A DNA stretch of 64,000 bases from CAYGVT01 sp964353355. Its GTDB lineage: Archaea > Thermoplasmatota > DTKX01 > GCA-020343715. The position numbers and the translations under genes were made by a program. Below the pieces are notes generated by a model. The model was given only the letters and a program-made list of their open reading frames with translations, made no database searches and was not told the DNA's origin. This document shows positions 24,101 through 35,200 of this stretch, one piece after another. How positions within the stretch are numbered: the stretch's first letter is position 1; each line of letters starts with the position of its first letter. The DNA is taken from the NCBI GenBank assembly GCA_964353355.1, contig CAYGVT010000014.1:1-64000 (forward strand). Reading direction: 5' to 3'.

Positions 24101-27100
24101 CATCTCCGGCGCCGCGGACGAGTTCCGCAGTGGGGCGAGGCTCGAGGTCACGGGCCGCGACCTGAAGGCGTCCTCGAACCAGGGCGACGGGTACAACATC
24201 GGCCCGGCCGGCAGTCCGGCGTACGGCACCAGGGACGCGACTTACACGTTCAGGGACTCGGACTTCTCTGGCAACAAGCGCGCGGGGCTATACATCAAGG
24301 AGCTGTACAACAACGACGCCCTGCGGGGGTACGCGAGGGAGTACGTGGACATCTTCAACTGCACACTCAACACCAACGCGAACGGCCTCGAGCAGTACTG
24401 GGACCGGAACTCCATCGGCACCGAGACCTCGGTCAAGGTCGACCGGTGCACCCTCAAGGACAACGACGTCATGGCCATCTACGCCCATGGCTACGAGACG
24501 GCCATCTCGGGCGAGTCCATGCTGCAGTCCGCCATCTACGAGATAGCGGGCTCGTTCATGGACAGCCTGGTGACCCTCGACATCAGCGGGGCCCACGACC
24601 TCAACGGCCTCGTCAACCCGACGCTCAACGTGACCATGGTCAACAACACCTTCCGGGTCGACATGCCCGTGACCATCTCCCTCAGCGGCTACTACAACTG
24701 CCTCAGGAACCCGGTGATGGCGAACATCGTCTACAAGCACAACACCCACCTGATGGCGAGCGCCGCGGACGGGTTGCTCATCGAGATGTACGGCGGCACC
24801 AAGCTCCAGGCCTCCGCCATCGTGGAGGACGCCGAGTTCATCAACCCCGGCGGCCACGGGGTGAAGGTGGCCTATGGCACGACCCACAACACCGCGGCCC
24901 AGCGCAAGCTCGCCATCGTGATCGTGCAGATGACGGACATCACCGTGCGCAACGCCCTCTACAACGGGGTGGAGCTGGACGAGAACCACGCCAACAAGGT
25001 CGAGGCGTACACCATCGGCCGCTACACCATCACGCGCCTGGACGTGCGGGACGCCGTGATCGGCGTCAGGTCCGAGAGCATCGACGGCGAGATACACGAC
25101 AGCAAGTTCAGCCGCATCATCGACAACACGATCAACGTGAAGGTCGGCATCATCGACGTCTACGACTCAGACATCGGGGAGATCACGAAGGAGAACCTCG
25201 TCGTGGACGAGCGCAGCGCCATCCGGCTGTGGTACTCGCTGCTGCTGAAGGTCGTCTGGAGCACCACCGGCGCGCCCGTCATCGGCGCGAGCCTCGAGGT
25301 GAGGGACAACACGTGGTCCATCATCGGCATAGACATCATCGACGGGCCCGACGGCGTGCTGTTCGGGAACCTCAACTCGGTCATCGTCGACTTCATCGGC
25401 ATCGTCACCAGGAACCCGTACATCGCCTCCATCGAGTTCCGTGGGCTCCAGCGCGACGTCACGGTGAACGTCACCAAGAGGACAGACCTCACCATCTACC
25501 TGGTGGACGACATCGCACCGCGCCTCAGCATCGAATCCCCCAGGGACGGCACCATGCAGCGGGACCACACCGTCACTGTCATGGGCGGCGCGTACGACAT
25601 GCACAGCGGCATCGACCATGTCGCGGCCTCGTTCGACGGCGAGACCTGGCACAACGCGACCGGGGGCAGCGTCTACGAGTGCACGCTGACCGACGTGCCG
25701 GACGGCCTGAACGTGGTCGCGGTCCGGGCGTACGACACCTCGGGCAACTACGCTGAGGCGTCCGTGGTCGTGCTCATCGACAGCACACCGCCGGCGCTCA
25801 TCGTCATCAGCCCCGTCCAGGACCAGCGCACCAGGAGCGGCATCATCGAGGTCGTGGGCACCACCGACGTCGGCGCATCCGCGTACATCGACGGCGTCCA
25901 GATCCCGGTCGACTACACGCTCATCAGCCACTTCGTGACCCTGCGCGAGGGCGCGAACGCGATAAAGGTCACCGTCGCCGACCAGCTCGGCAACGCGAGG
26001 GAGGTCATCGTCGACGTCTTCCTGGACACCCAGGCGCCCTACCTCGCGCTCCTGAGCCCCGAGAACGGCGCGACGGTCAACACCAAGGACGTCCGCCTGC
26101 TCGGTCTCACGGAGACGTTGGACGTCGCGGTGCGCATGGGGTCCACGGTCATCCAGACCGATGCCAAGGGGCAGTTCATCGTGAACCTCGCCCTGGTCCC
26201 TGGCGTCAACCACATCGAGCTCGTCGCCAGCGACGGCGTGGGCAACGAGCGCCACCTGCCGGTGGTGCTCACCTACGATGACATCCCGCCCTGGCTCAAG
26301 ATCATGGAACCCCTGGCGGGGTCTATCCACAACGTCAACGAGGTCGCCGTGGCCGGCTACGTCAAGGACGGCACCCGCGTCTTCATCAACGGGCGCGAGA
26401 CCAGTGTCGTGCTCGGCCAGTTCCGGACTGACATCTACGCCCCCGAGGGAGGCGTCGACGTGGAGGTGGTCGCGGTCGACGAGGCCGGCAACGAGCTCTC
26501 GACGACCGTCCACATCCTCGTGGACACGACGCTGCCGGGCATCGAGCTCACCTCGCCGGTCGATGGCATGACGACCAACGTGAGGACCCTTGGGATCACG
26601 GGCCTCATCACGACAGAGGACAACCCGAAGGAGCTCGAGCTCACCATCAACGGGCTCGAGTTCCCCGTGGGGCTCGACCGGGGCATCCACCAGACGATCG
26701 AGCTCCTGGACGGGGTCAACGTCATCACCATCGAGGTCGTCGACCTCGCGGGCAACGTCGCTTCCGTCGTCAGGACGGTGACGTTCGACGCGAGCGCGCC
26801 GTACCTCACGTTCGGCTTCGAGAACACGAGGGTCGACCCCTACATGACGGACCCCGTATCGCTCGGCACGTTCGTCTACGTCACTGGGTTCACGGAGGTG
26901 GGCGCCACCCTGACCGTGAACGGGGCCTTCGTCGAGGTGGACCACGTCACGGGCAGGTTCAACTGCACGATGGAGCTCCCCGCCCCCCAGGTCGGGTACA
27001 AGGTCTCGAGGACCCAGGTCCGCATCGTGGCCACCGACGCCGCGGGCAACGTGGCCACGCAGGAGGGATGGGCCAACCGGCTCGAGGGCGAGGTCGGGGA

Positions 27101-27284
27101 GCCCGTGGAGGTCGCCGATGACAACGGCTCGCTGCTGATGGTCTTCGCGATGATCATCCTGCTGCTCGCCGTGCTGATGGCCGTGGCGTACCGGTACTAC
27201 GACCAGCGCGTCGAGCGGGCGGATCGGCTGGAGGCCGAGGGTGCCAAGGAGGACACCGTCGTCGAGGAGGGGGAGGTGGACTGA
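21102..27284 (+). CDS. Giant surface protein 1: beta-helix with inserted Tyr-rich module, six Ig-like repeats, C-terminal anchor
   Basis: 2060 aa. Signal peptide about 1-26; an Ig-like domain (about 30-135); start of a beta-helix (ITIDGVANYPV); a Gly run (GPGGGGGGAG, about 168-177). Residues about 180-543 form a Tyr/Ser-rich module of two jelly-roll-like halves, each containing a SVYASIKS/SSIKVGG plus FYVHS/FFCTM core that resembles carbohydrate-binding-type sandwiches. A second Gly run (about 543-551) precedes a long NosD/pectate-lyase-type right-handed beta-helix (to about 1370). A linker module (LLLKVVWSTTGAPVIGASLEV) follows, then six Ig-like repeats of the pattern D-x-x-x-P-x-L-x-I-x-x-P ... 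L-x-x-G-x-N-x-I-x-V-x-A-x-D-x-x-G-N. It ends in a membrane helix (about 2007-2030) and an acidic tail. Many N-x-S/T sequons are present. First gene of a four-gene operon; the RBS dictates ATG 21102 over TTG 21093. Likely an adhesin or cell-wall component. Confidence 0.78.
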   Translation: MQGKTGLIVGLLLVMAALVLCALVVSAEDKTAPVVVVPEDVPGADVIVFLGDTYDFDLTSCTDDVGIVSFKVEFKDAGTPVVLTSTTPHIYYTFTKYTQAWVTVRAFDATSKEGTGYFSIDVAEKVTSDITIDGVANYPVDHSLYLDDVDLSINNSKVSIAAGAGLGPGGGGGGAGVPEMLGESLTPSAGALSGHWEPYYWYSYWRTGSTQYGSPSLDTSTKMSGTSSIKVGGGTYQYGFEYHFNANVDLTKYNAITFYVHSNYNSYSQNMYYCYFYGSHDYSSTYGYAYLMAGSYYQGGFAAYNGWQAYTIPLDLKNVGYWYQYNCDLTNIACIRFYMYSISGTSYYRWIDNIGIYTANWADAMTESTSSSGDYGGYWSSAAGVGSSTAVKYVGKSSVYASIKSSGSYNDIYYYFNKPTDLSAFNGIRFFCTMQDSTGVQVQYSYYWPYTSYYNLYVYDSSGKYCYYYENPNHYTYYGSGWVWYAHSLPFGTAQSYSNTGIDMTKVSYIRLANIYMSYVYPGAYPYNFFIDGFEFYSQNKLMGGGGGGGFKPDNVPLAIYMKGGDLTMTGNSQLVGTAATGARLMVDGGSAYVRNATFNNMWYTEGTIVPNVLHSLGGLEVYGDADIAGVSFVGCNGPGLALFDGVYTLEKSTMDFTGTTLKVVGSPKLIIGLTSRTTKPTTIDLTGWTLRNSAAGTGALVAVSDCRARVTVKVHGNDFENNAYAGFAVSSARSNIDFEVQIYSQNVQSGGTGLIVSVTGPATSTTKKTSVSIWDCLITGMKIQGAAVYASDIDSTIAISLDNLTITRCGDLGLLLSLKNTKGAANIDLNEVQMNENTKEGAIVKFEGTTATNDVAVTGSTFKLNKAAGLSVLFATVTAVTGSSTSVSLSSTVLDGNSGAGFAIIMDDAIIEASARMSDVETMRNTGPGLSFGFAKVTGNVTLLLTDTSSHDNTGHGMYMKTSQEAARTLATFCTIKVDYDACSFEYNMGSGVVEEFSAISGAADEFRSGARLEVTGRDLKASSNQGDGYNIGPAGSPAYGTRDATYTFRDSDFSGNKRAGLYIKELYNNDALRGYAREYVDIFNCTLNTNANGLEQYWDRNSIGTETSVKVDRCTLKDNDVMAIYAHGYETAISGESMLQSAIYEIAGSFMDSLVTLDISGAHDLNGLVNPTLNVTMVNNTFRVDMPVTISLSGYYNCLRNPVMANIVYKHNTHLMASAADGLLIEMYGGTKLQASAIVEDAEFINPGGHGVKVAYGTTHNTAAQRKLAIVIVQMTDITVRNALYNGVELDENHANKVEAYTIGRYTITRLDVRDAVIGVRSESIDGEIHDSKFSRIIDNTINVKVGIIDVYDSDIGEITKENLVVDERSAIRLWYSLLLKVVWSTTGAPVIGASLEVRDNTWSIIGIDIIDGPDGVLFGNLNSVIVDFIGIVTRNPYIASIEFRGLQRDVTVNVTKRTDLTIYLVDDIAPRLSIESPRDGTMQRDHTVTVMGGAYDMHSGIDHVAASFDGETWHNATGGSVYECTLTDVPDGLNVVAVRAYDTSGNYAEASVVVLIDSTPPALIVISPVQDQRTRSGIIEVVGTTDVGASAYIDGVQIPVDYTLISHFVTLREGANAIKVTVADQLGNAREVIVDVFLDTQAPYLALLSPENGATVNTKDVRLLGLTETLDVAVRMGSTVIQTDAKGQFIVNLALVPGVNHIELVASDGVGNERHLPVVLTYDDIPPWLKIMEPLAGSIHNVNEVAVAGYVKDGTRVFINGRETSVVLGQFRTDIYAPEGGVDVEVVAVDEAGNELSTTVHILVDTTLPGIELTSPVDGMTTNVRTLGITGLITTEDNPKELELTINGLEFPVGLDRGIHQTIELLDGVNVITIEVVDLAGNVASVVRTVTFDASAPYLTFGFENTRVDPYMTDPVSLGTFVYVTGFTEVGATLTVNGAFVEVDHVTGRFNCTMELPAPQVGYKVSRTQVRIVATDAAGNVATQEGWANRLEGEVGEPVEVADDNGSLLMVFAMIILLLAVLMAVAYRYYDQRVERADRLEAEGAKEDTVVEEGEVD

Positions 27285-27285
27285 G

Positions 27286-30200
27286 ATGGCCGACCTCAGT
27301 GGTAGGCTGCTGCTCGCCGCGATGGCGGGCGTCCTCGCTGCCCTGGCCGCGCTCATCGTGCTGATGCCCCCGGCGGACGCCGCCATCTACGGCACGCCCC
27401 TGCCACCGGACGGCTCCAACTGGGTCATGGACACCAACACGACGGTCCTCGGCGAGAACATCCTCCTCACCGGCTCCATCATCGTCACGCCGGGGTGGAC
27501 GCTGCAGATGAAGAACACCATCGTGACCTTCAACTGCTCCGTCGCTGGCCAGTACGGCGTCCAGGTCCCGACGGCGTCGGGGAAGAAGGGAGTGCTCAAC
27601 CTGACGGTCACCACCTTCAAGGCCAAGAACCCGGCGTGCGGCTGGACGTTCACCATCAACGGCGAGGCGAACCTCACTGACAGCGTGGAGCTGCTCAACG
27701 TCCACAACGGCGTCATGATCTACAGCTCCTCGGTCGTCTTCAACGGCGTGAACGTCAAGAGCCAGGGCACCTACGGGATGTACATCTCGAGCTGCAGCCC
27801 AACGGTGGTCAACTGCGCCATCTCGAACCTGAACGACGTGGTCGGGGTGTGGAGCGGAACCCAGAGCAGGCCCAACCCCGCGACGGGCCTCTACATCGCC
27901 GGCACGTCGTCAATCAAGGCGGCGCCCAAGCTCGACAAGCTGACCATCAAGGTCAAGGTGGTGGACACGTGGGACAACGCGGTCACCTCCACGTCCATCA
28001 ATGAGTACATCTACGCCTACGGGCTCGACGCGACATACGCCAACTTGAGCGTGCTCTCCAACATCTCCATCAGCTTCGAGCTCGTGACGCACGCGAACAT
28101 GAGGTACTCGGGCACGAGCACCTACCTGTACTTCTACGACTACACCTACGTCTACGGCATCCGCGTCGCGACCGGCACCCTCCTGGACGGCTTCAACAAC
28201 GTGGTCGTGGACACGAGCACGTACCTGACCGACGCGAAGGGCGCTGGCTTCGCGACCGGCTACTTCTACAACTACTTCTACTTCTACGGCCTCTACAACA
28301 CGATATCCTCCGCCGGCAGGGTCCCCAGCCTCATCACGGGGCTCACGTTCCGCGGCCACCACATGACCTACAACCTCAACGGCTTCGGTACGGTCTACAA
28401 CTACTTCTCCGGCCAGGTCATCTACTGGCAGCCATCGACGACCGCCCCCGTCGGCGGCTACATCTTCGACGGCATCAAGTTCCTCGACCTCGACGTCGGC
28501 TACATGTACCAGATAGTGAACTCCTGGGACTTCACGATGAGGTACTGCACCGTCGACGCGTGCAACTTCGGCGGGAGCACGACGGGGGCAGTGCTGTACC
28601 TGTCGTCGCAGTTCAACTTCAAGGTGACGGTCATCAACAACACCTTCACCAACAACAAGCACGGCTCTGGCTACCTGTTCTACCTGTACTACTCCAACGG
28701 CGACGTCCTAATCAGCGGCAACAAGTTCATCAACAACCAGTGGTACTACTTGATCTACACCTACCAGCTCCTGAGCGGCAAGAGGATGACAATCAAGGAG
28801 AACTTCCTCTCGGGCAACTCGTTCACGGGGTACATGTTCTACATCTACTACCCGTACGGTACCCTCAATATTGAATCGAACCGGTTCACGACCAACAGAT
28901 GGAGCTCCTACGGCATATACAGCTACTACTTCTACGGTGCGGTGACCTACTTCAACAACACGTTCGACGGCAACACGGGGGCCTCGTACTTCATGTACAA
29001 CGGCTACGTTCAGGCCGCCGGCCAGCTCAACTTCAAAGAGAACAAGGTAGTGAACAACACTTTCATGTACGGCTCCTACATCGTGCAGAACTACGGCCCC
29101 GTCGTCTGGAACGACAACATCTACGAGAACAACCGTGTCACGGGCGCGAGCTACGGTCTTCTTTATGCGTACTACCCCTATGCCACGACCGGCACCTGGG
29201 AGATCAAGCGCAACCGTGTGCACGTCAACATGCTCACGGACAACGCGTTCGTGCTGTACTACCTCGGCCAGTACAAGGCGACCGTCACCTTCGAGTCCAA
29301 CGACTTCGTGGGGAACTCGGGCAATCTGCAGAACCTCAACTCCGGCCTCGTGTACCTGTACTACCTCAACCAGGACCAGACGATTGCCAACAACTACTTC
29401 GAGGGCAATGCCATCAACTGCATCTGCAACCACAACTCGTACTCCAACTCCGGCGCCTACACGTTCAGCGTCATCAACAACGAGTTCGTCAACAACTCCG
29501 GCAAGTGCATCGTCTTCTCCGAGACCGACAACATGAAGCTCCGGGCGAGGGCGAACCACGCCACCCAGAACTCGGGCTACTCGGTCTACCTCGAGCAGGT
29601 GGCCAAGACCATCAACGGGCCCGACGCCGTGTACATCGAGGACAACAACTTCACCGCCAATCCCGGCGGCGGCATCTTCCTGCGGACATGCGCCTACGAC
29701 CCCAGCACCGGCACCTCTTACGGCAACCCCACGCAGGAGATACTCGTGAAGGGCAACGTCCTCAACGACAACGGCGCGGGGGGATGGGCCCTCGCGGTCG
29801 TGGGCATCTACAAGAACCCGACGCTGAGGAGCAACGACTGGACCGGCAGCGCGATGGGCCTGTACCTCGGCATGATCAACGACGACCCGAGGAGGACGCC
29901 GTTCACGTTCATGCTGCGCAACACCGCCGTCGACGGCGACACCGACGGCGTGTCAGCCTACGGCTTCGAGAACATCGACGCCGAGCTCTACTACTGCACG
30001 ATATCGAACTTCACCGAGGCGATCTACGCGAAGGACTGCACCGTGACCGTGTGGTGGAGCGCGGTGCCTGAGGCCAGCGGCAGGACCGATGGCAAGGGCC
30101 GCATCTACGTTTACAACCACTTCGAGATGTACGTCACATGGGCAAGCGCCGATGGGGTGGACTCGGGGATGCCCGCGGAGGGCGCCACCGTGGCGCTCCA

Positions 30201-32220
30201 GGGCGCGAACAGCAAGTACCTCAACCCGTTCAGGACCGACTCCGAGGGGAGGTACGGACCGGTGGTCATGAGCCCCTGGACATGCATCGACGGCGTGATG
30301 GACAACTGGGCCCCGTTCGAGGTGTCCGTCAGCAAGGGCAACATCTCGACCGTCCAGAGGGGTCACTTCATCGGTGACATGGTCTTCCCCGACAACCCGA
30401 TGCACATCCTCCTGGTGGACTCCAGGGTGCCAGAGGTCATCATCTCCAACCCGCAGGACGGGACGCTGGTCAACTCGTCGGACGTCAACATGGACGGCAT
30501 CCTGTTCGAGGTCGGGTCCGGCATCCAGCGGTTCGAGGCGCAGACGGACCTGATGGCTTCGGACAAGTGGGCGGCCATCACCCACCAGATATTCTGGGAC
30601 CACCTGTTCCCAGAGCTGACGGAGGGCCGCCACTGGATACGCGTGCGGGCGACCGACCTCGCGGGCAACGTGAACCTCACCATGGTCAACTTCATCGTTG
30701 ACCTCTCGCCCCCCCAGATGGACGTGTGGCTCGAGTTCAAGAACTCGACGCGGCTGGAGGGCCCACCCTACTTCGTCCAGGTCGACGAGATAGTCATCAA
30801 CGGCACGTACTACGACAACTTCGCCGCCCTCTCGGACATCGCCATCAGGGTGAACGGCGTGAAGCTGGACATCCTCCCGGCGGAGCTCGGCAGCGTCTAC
30901 GCCTTCATGGGCCTCAGCCAGGGCCTCAACATCCTGAGGCTGGACGCAACCGACACGGCGGAGAACCGCGCGAGCATGGAATCCTTCATCTGGCTCGACA
31001 ACTACGGGCCCGTGCTGTACGTCTACAGCCCGCTCCAGGGCGAGGTGTCGGCCTCCAGGCGGATGCAAGTCAGCGGCCTCACCGAGCCTGACACGATGAT
31101 CAGTGTGACGGTCGTGTCGTCGGCCGGCTCATCGACCTCTTCGGTGGTCTCCCGCGCCGATGGCAACTTCTCCCTGGACATGGACCTCGTCGAGGGCAAC
31201 CAGCGCATCATCGCCGTGGCGACCGATGCCGCGGGCAACGAGGTGATGGTGACGAGGGACGTCGTCTGCGACACCACGCCCCCGGATTTCGAGTTCACGA
31301 ACCCCGCCTCGGGGCTGCACGTGGTCACGAACCTGACCCAGTACACCGTCAAGGGCCGGATGACCGTCGAGGTGGGGGCGGAGCTCTACATCGACGGGCA
31401 GCTGGTGGCGAACCCCGGCGTCTTCGAGAGGACCATCGTGCTGCTGGAGGGCAATAACGCAGTCGAGGTCAAGGCCATCGACAGGGTCGGGAACGTCAAG
31501 CTTGTCCTGCTCACGATCGTGAGGGACACTGTCGGGCCCCAGCTGCACGTGGCCGCCCCCGCGGACGCGTACGTCCTCACCCGGAGCCCGACGGTCCACT
31601 TCACCGGGACCTCGGTCGGTGCCGACAGGGCGCTGGCCGGTGTCACGGTCGAGTACAGGGGTAGCCAGGTCGACGCAGTGCTGGTCTCGGGCGACTGGCA
31701 GGGCACGGCGACTTGGGAGTACGACCTCACGCTGAGGGCCGAGGACCTGGACCAGTACATCGTCGTCACGGCCATGGACGCGGCGGGGAACACTGAGACC
31801 TGGACATGCCACGTCGTCTACGACGTCATCGCTCCCAGCCTCAGCGTCAAGGCGATTCCCACCGTCACCAAGGACCCAGATGTGCTCATCGACGGAATGA
31901 CGGACGAGGACGTTGACACGGTCTACATCAACGGCGTGCCGTACGCCGTCGAGACCGGGCTGTTCACCGTCGAGCTGTCCCTGCTTGCCGGCACCAACAC
32001 GATAACCGTGGAGGTGCGCGACGACGCCGGGAACCTGAGGACCGACACGCGCACGGTGCTCTACGAGCACGTCGAGTACGTCCCGCCGGGGCCCGTGGAG
32101 GTCTCCGAGGAGACCCCCTACAGCCTCTGGAGCGTCATCCTGCTGGTGGTCGCCGTGACGGTCCTCGTGGTGAGCCTATACCTCTACTTCGTGACCTCGA
32201 AGAAGGAGGAGGTGAGGTAG
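27286..32220 (+). CDS. Giant surface protein 2: Tyr-rich beta-helix, six Ig-like repeats, C-terminal anchor
   Basis: 1644 aa. Signal peptide about 1-31 (PPADAA). A long right-handed beta-helix (about 40-930) follows, with N-x-F-x-x-N rungs such as VINNTFTNNKHGSGY and ESNRFTTNRWSSYG. Much of it is extremely rich in Tyr and Phe (YFYNYFYFYGLYN, YLFYLYYSNGD, YMFYIYYPYG, YYFYGAVTYF), which suggests aromatic ladders along one face. The linker module (MYVTWASADGVDSGMPAEG) leads to six Ig-like repeats with D-x-x-P starts (DSRVPEV, DLSPPQM, DNYGPVL, DTTPPDF, DTVGPQL, DVIAPSL), a membrane helix (about 1612-1633) and a short KKEEVR tail. ATG 27286 begins 1 nt after the upstream TGA, with SD GGAGGTG at 27273-27279. 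Same operon and domain order as the other three giants. Confidence 0.78.
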   Translation: MADLSGRLLLAAMAGVLAALAALIVLMPPADAAIYGTPLPPDGSNWVMDTNTTVLGENILLTGSIIVTPGWTLQMKNTIVTFNCSVAGQYGVQVPTASGKKGVLNLTVTTFKAKNPACGWTFTINGEANLTDSVELLNVHNGVMIYSSSVVFNGVNVKSQGTYGMYISSCSPTVVNCAISNLNDVVGVWSGTQSRPNPATGLYIAGTSSIKAAPKLDKLTIKVKVVDTWDNAVTSTSINEYIYAYGLDATYANLSVLSNISISFELVTHANMRYSGTSTYLYFYDYTYVYGIRVATGTLLDGFNNVVVDTSTYLTDAKGAGFATGYFYNYFYFYGLYNTISSAGRVPSLITGLTFRGHHMTYNLNGFGTVYNYFSGQVIYWQPSTTAPVGGYIFDGIKFLDLDVGYMYQIVNSWDFTMRYCTVDACNFGGSTTGAVLYLSSQFNFKVTVINNTFTNNKHGSGYLFYLYYSNGDVLISGNKFINNQWYYLIYTYQLLSGKRMTIKENFLSGNSFTGYMFYIYYPYGTLNIESNRFTTNRWSSYGIYSYYFYGAVTYFNNTFDGNTGASYFMYNGYVQAAGQLNFKENKVVNNTFMYGSYIVQNYGPVVWNDNIYENNRVTGASYGLLYAYYPYATTGTWEIKRNRVHVNMLTDNAFVLYYLGQYKATVTFESNDFVGNSGNLQNLNSGLVYLYYLNQDQTIANNYFEGNAINCICNHNSYSNSGAYTFSVINNEFVNNSGKCIVFSETDNMKLRARANHATQNSGYSVYLEQVAKTINGPDAVYIEDNNFTANPGGGIFLRTCAYDPSTGTSYGNPTQEILVKGNVLNDNGAGGWALAVVGIYKNPTLRSNDWTGSAMGLYLGMINDDPRRTPFTFMLRNTAVDGDTDGVSAYGFENIDAELYYCTISNFTEAIYAKDCTVTVWWSAVPEASGRTDGKGRIYVYNHFEMYVTWASADGVDSGMPAEGATVALQGANSKYLNPFRTDSEGRYGPVVMSPWTCIDGVMDNWAPFEVSVSKGNISTVQRGHFIGDMVFPDNPMHILLVDSRVPEVIISNPQDGTLVNSSDVNMDGILFEVGSGIQRFEAQTDLMASDKWAAITHQIFWDHLFPELTEGRHWIRVRATDLAGNVNLTMVNFIVDLSPPQMDVWLEFKNSTRLEGPPYFVQVDEIVINGTYYDNFAALSDIAIRVNGVKLDILPAELGSVYAFMGLSQGLNILRLDATDTAENRASMESFIWLDNYGPVLYVYSPLQGEVSASRRMQVSGLTEPDTMISVTVVSSAGSSTSSVVSRADGNFSLDMDLVEGNQRIIAVATDAAGNEVMVTRDVVCDTTPPDFEFTNPASGLHVVTNLTQYTVKGRMTVEVGAELYIDGQLVANPGVFERTIVLLEGNNAVEVKAIDRVGNVKLVLLTIVRDTVGPQLHVAAPADAYVLTRSPTVHFTGTSVGADRALAGVTVEYRGSQVDAVLVSGDWQGTATWEYDLTLRAEDLDQYIVVTAMDAAGNTETWTCHVVYDVIAPSLSVKAIPTVTKDPDVLIDGMTDEDVDTVYINGVPYAVETGLFTVELSLLAGTNTITVEVRDDAGNLRTDTRTVLYEHVEYVPPGPVEVSEETPYSLWSVILLVVAVTVLVVSLYLYFVTSKKEEVR

Positions 32221-35200
32221 ATGGCAGACAGGCAACTGCAAATGTCGATATATCTCTCCCTGCTGGCAGTGGCGGCCGTGGCGATCCTGGCCGTCGTGGC
32301 GTCGCACGTCGCGAGGGCCGACCCCGCCGACTACGACGAGGCGCCGACGGAGGACTGGGTGTTCAACTCCGGCGCCGCCATCCTCATCTCGTACGAGGAC
32401 TGGGACGTCCGTTACAACATCACGGTGACCAACGGGTGCTCGCTCAAGATACTGGACTGCGACTTCGCGTTCGAGGGCGTCGGCGGATTGCGCCCCGTTT
32501 GGATCCGCACGGACCCGGGCACGACGCTCGACATAGAGATGTGCACCTTCGACGGCACGGAGGGGATCACCGGCTTCTTCATCGAGGTGCGCGGCAAGCT
32601 CTACATCAGCAACTCCGAGCTCGTCGGGCTGGTGAACAACCCGAGCACGGGAGGCGGGATCTCCGCGATATCCACCTACGTGCAGCTGGCGTTCGTCACC
32701 ATGCACCGCACGAACACGGTCTACTCGTTCTACTCCACCAACAGCAACGTGAACATCTCCAACTCCGAGATATACGACTCCGACGGGACGCTCGCGTTCT
32801 TCCACATCAACGACAAGACCCCCTACAGAGCGTACTCGGTCAACATCGTCGAGAGCGACTTCCACACGGCGACGCTCCACGGCCTGTGGGTGGCGTCCTA
32901 CTTCAACGTCGGCAACTACACCGTGGGCATCTACAAGACCAAGGTCCACGACATCGGCGGCATCGGCATCACGCTCGAGGACGGCATAAAGACCTACGGC
33001 GTAGGCCCCGACGCGGGCTACGGCACGCTGAACACGACGATGGACGAGCTGGAGCTCTACGACGTGGGCGACCAGGGGATGTTCCTGTGCTCGGACGGCA
33101 AGTCGAATGCGCCCGCGAACCTCGGCTTCTTCAACACCTCGATCCTCAACAGCCACATCTACGACATCAAGAACACCGGCATCTACGACATCCGCTACTA
33201 CACCATCAGCAAGCACGTCCTGCACTGCGAGAACACGGTGTTCGAGGAGATAGCGATGGACCCCATGTACAACCGCCTCAGCGCGGTCTTCACGTGGCGG
33301 TACGGGACGATCGGCGGCGGCTGGGACCTGTTCTACTTCGGCAACTGCACGTTCAGGCGGTGCAACCCCGGCGGCGTGTGGTACTGGGACATGGGCAAGG
33401 GCTCGTTCGGCGTCGGCGGCATCCCGAGGTCGTTCTACTTCATCGGCTGCGAGTTCACCGAGTGCACGGAGGCGGCCATCTACAGGGTCCTCAACGAGGG
33501 CGGCTCCCCGGGGACGTTCCTCGTGGAGAACTGCTACTTCCACGACAACCCCGGCTACGCCATCCTCATGGACGCCAACGTCCGCCCGGACATGTCGACG
33601 TATGCCGGGATGACCGAGCCGCACGCGAAGGTCATGGTCAACAACACGACGTTCGAGAGGCACGGCAAGTCCGTCCTCGCCGTGACCAGCAACAACGTCG
33701 ACCAGGACCAGGAGATCGGCTACTTCCTCGAGAACTGCACGATAGAGGATGCCGGCGGGTACGGCGTGCTCATCCGGCCGAACGCCCCGAAGGGCATGCT
33801 CTACTTGCACATGAACAACACGCGCATCAACGACACCATGGGCGTGTTCCTGTTCTACGACACCGAGAACGCGGCGACTGCCGGCTTCGACGTCAAGGTC
33901 ACGAACTGCAGCATCGAGAACAGCACCCTCACTGGGCTCTACGTGCGGGCGCAGAGCAGCCTGACCCCGGAGGCGAAGGTGATCGTCCAGCACACGACCA
34001 TCAGGAACGCGGGGAGGGACGGCATCGACGTCTACACGGGCCCGACGGGGTCGGCCCAGCAGGTCAATGGGTGGGTCCTCATCGAGTACGTCACCATCGA
34101 GCAGGTGGACGGCGTCGGCATCAAGGTCACGAACGACCTCAAGGAGGTCGTCGGGATACGCCAGTTCTACATCAACCACACGACCATCTGGACGGCCCAG
34201 CAGGGCATGGTGCTCATGGGATACCCGGGCGAGGTGTGGTACTGCACGATCAAGGACATCCTGCTCGAGAACATCATGATGACGTCCAACAAGGTGATGG
34301 TCTTCTACTGCGAGTTCACCGCGGTCGACGCCCAGAAGTTCAAGGCCGCGTCCGGCGGGGAGATATTCCTCTACTACAACCTGACAATCGTCGTCAGGTG
34401 GGACACGGGCGCACCGGCGATAGGCAGCTTGGTCGAGATGACCGACAACATGGACAACCTCCTGACGGTCCAGACCATCATGCGGCAGGACGGCGCCCTC
34501 CCGACGATGTCGATGAACTCGTACATCATCAGGAGCACGGGGCTCTTCTCCAGCTCGCCGTACAACATCAAGATCACCTGCGCCCAGGTGAGCAAGTCGG
34601 TGGGTGTGAAGCTCGACCGCAACAAGTACATCCTCACCATCATGAGCGATGGCATCGCCCCGGAGGTCTACATCAACTATCCCAGGAACGAACACTCCCA
34701 GCAGTCCACGACGCTGGACGTGCGCGGCTCGGCCTGGGACTACCAGTCGGGCATCGACCGCGTCGAGCTCTCGCTCGACGGCGTGAGCTGGGAGGCGGCC
34801 TCGGGCACGCTCAAGTGGGCCCACACCTTCCACGTGAGCGCCGAGCTCATCCGCCAGACGGGCGGCATGTTCGACCTCAGGGCGAGGGCGGTCGACCACG
34901 CGGGCAACTCGCGTACCGTCTACGTGTACGTCCGCATCGACCCGACGCCCCCGAAGGTCCTCGTCAACTTCCCGTCCGACGGGTACATCACGAACAACCC
35001 GCGGTGCCTCGTCCGCGGCGTCACCGAGCCAGGCAGCCTCGTCTCCGTCAACGGGCTCGATGCCACCGTCATCGTGTCCATGTACACCGTCGAGGTCACC
35101 CTGGTCGAGGGGCCGAACACGCTGACGGTGATAGCCATAGACCCGATGGGCAACGTCCAGGTGGTGAGGGTCTCGGTCAGGCTGGACACGCAGAAGCCCT

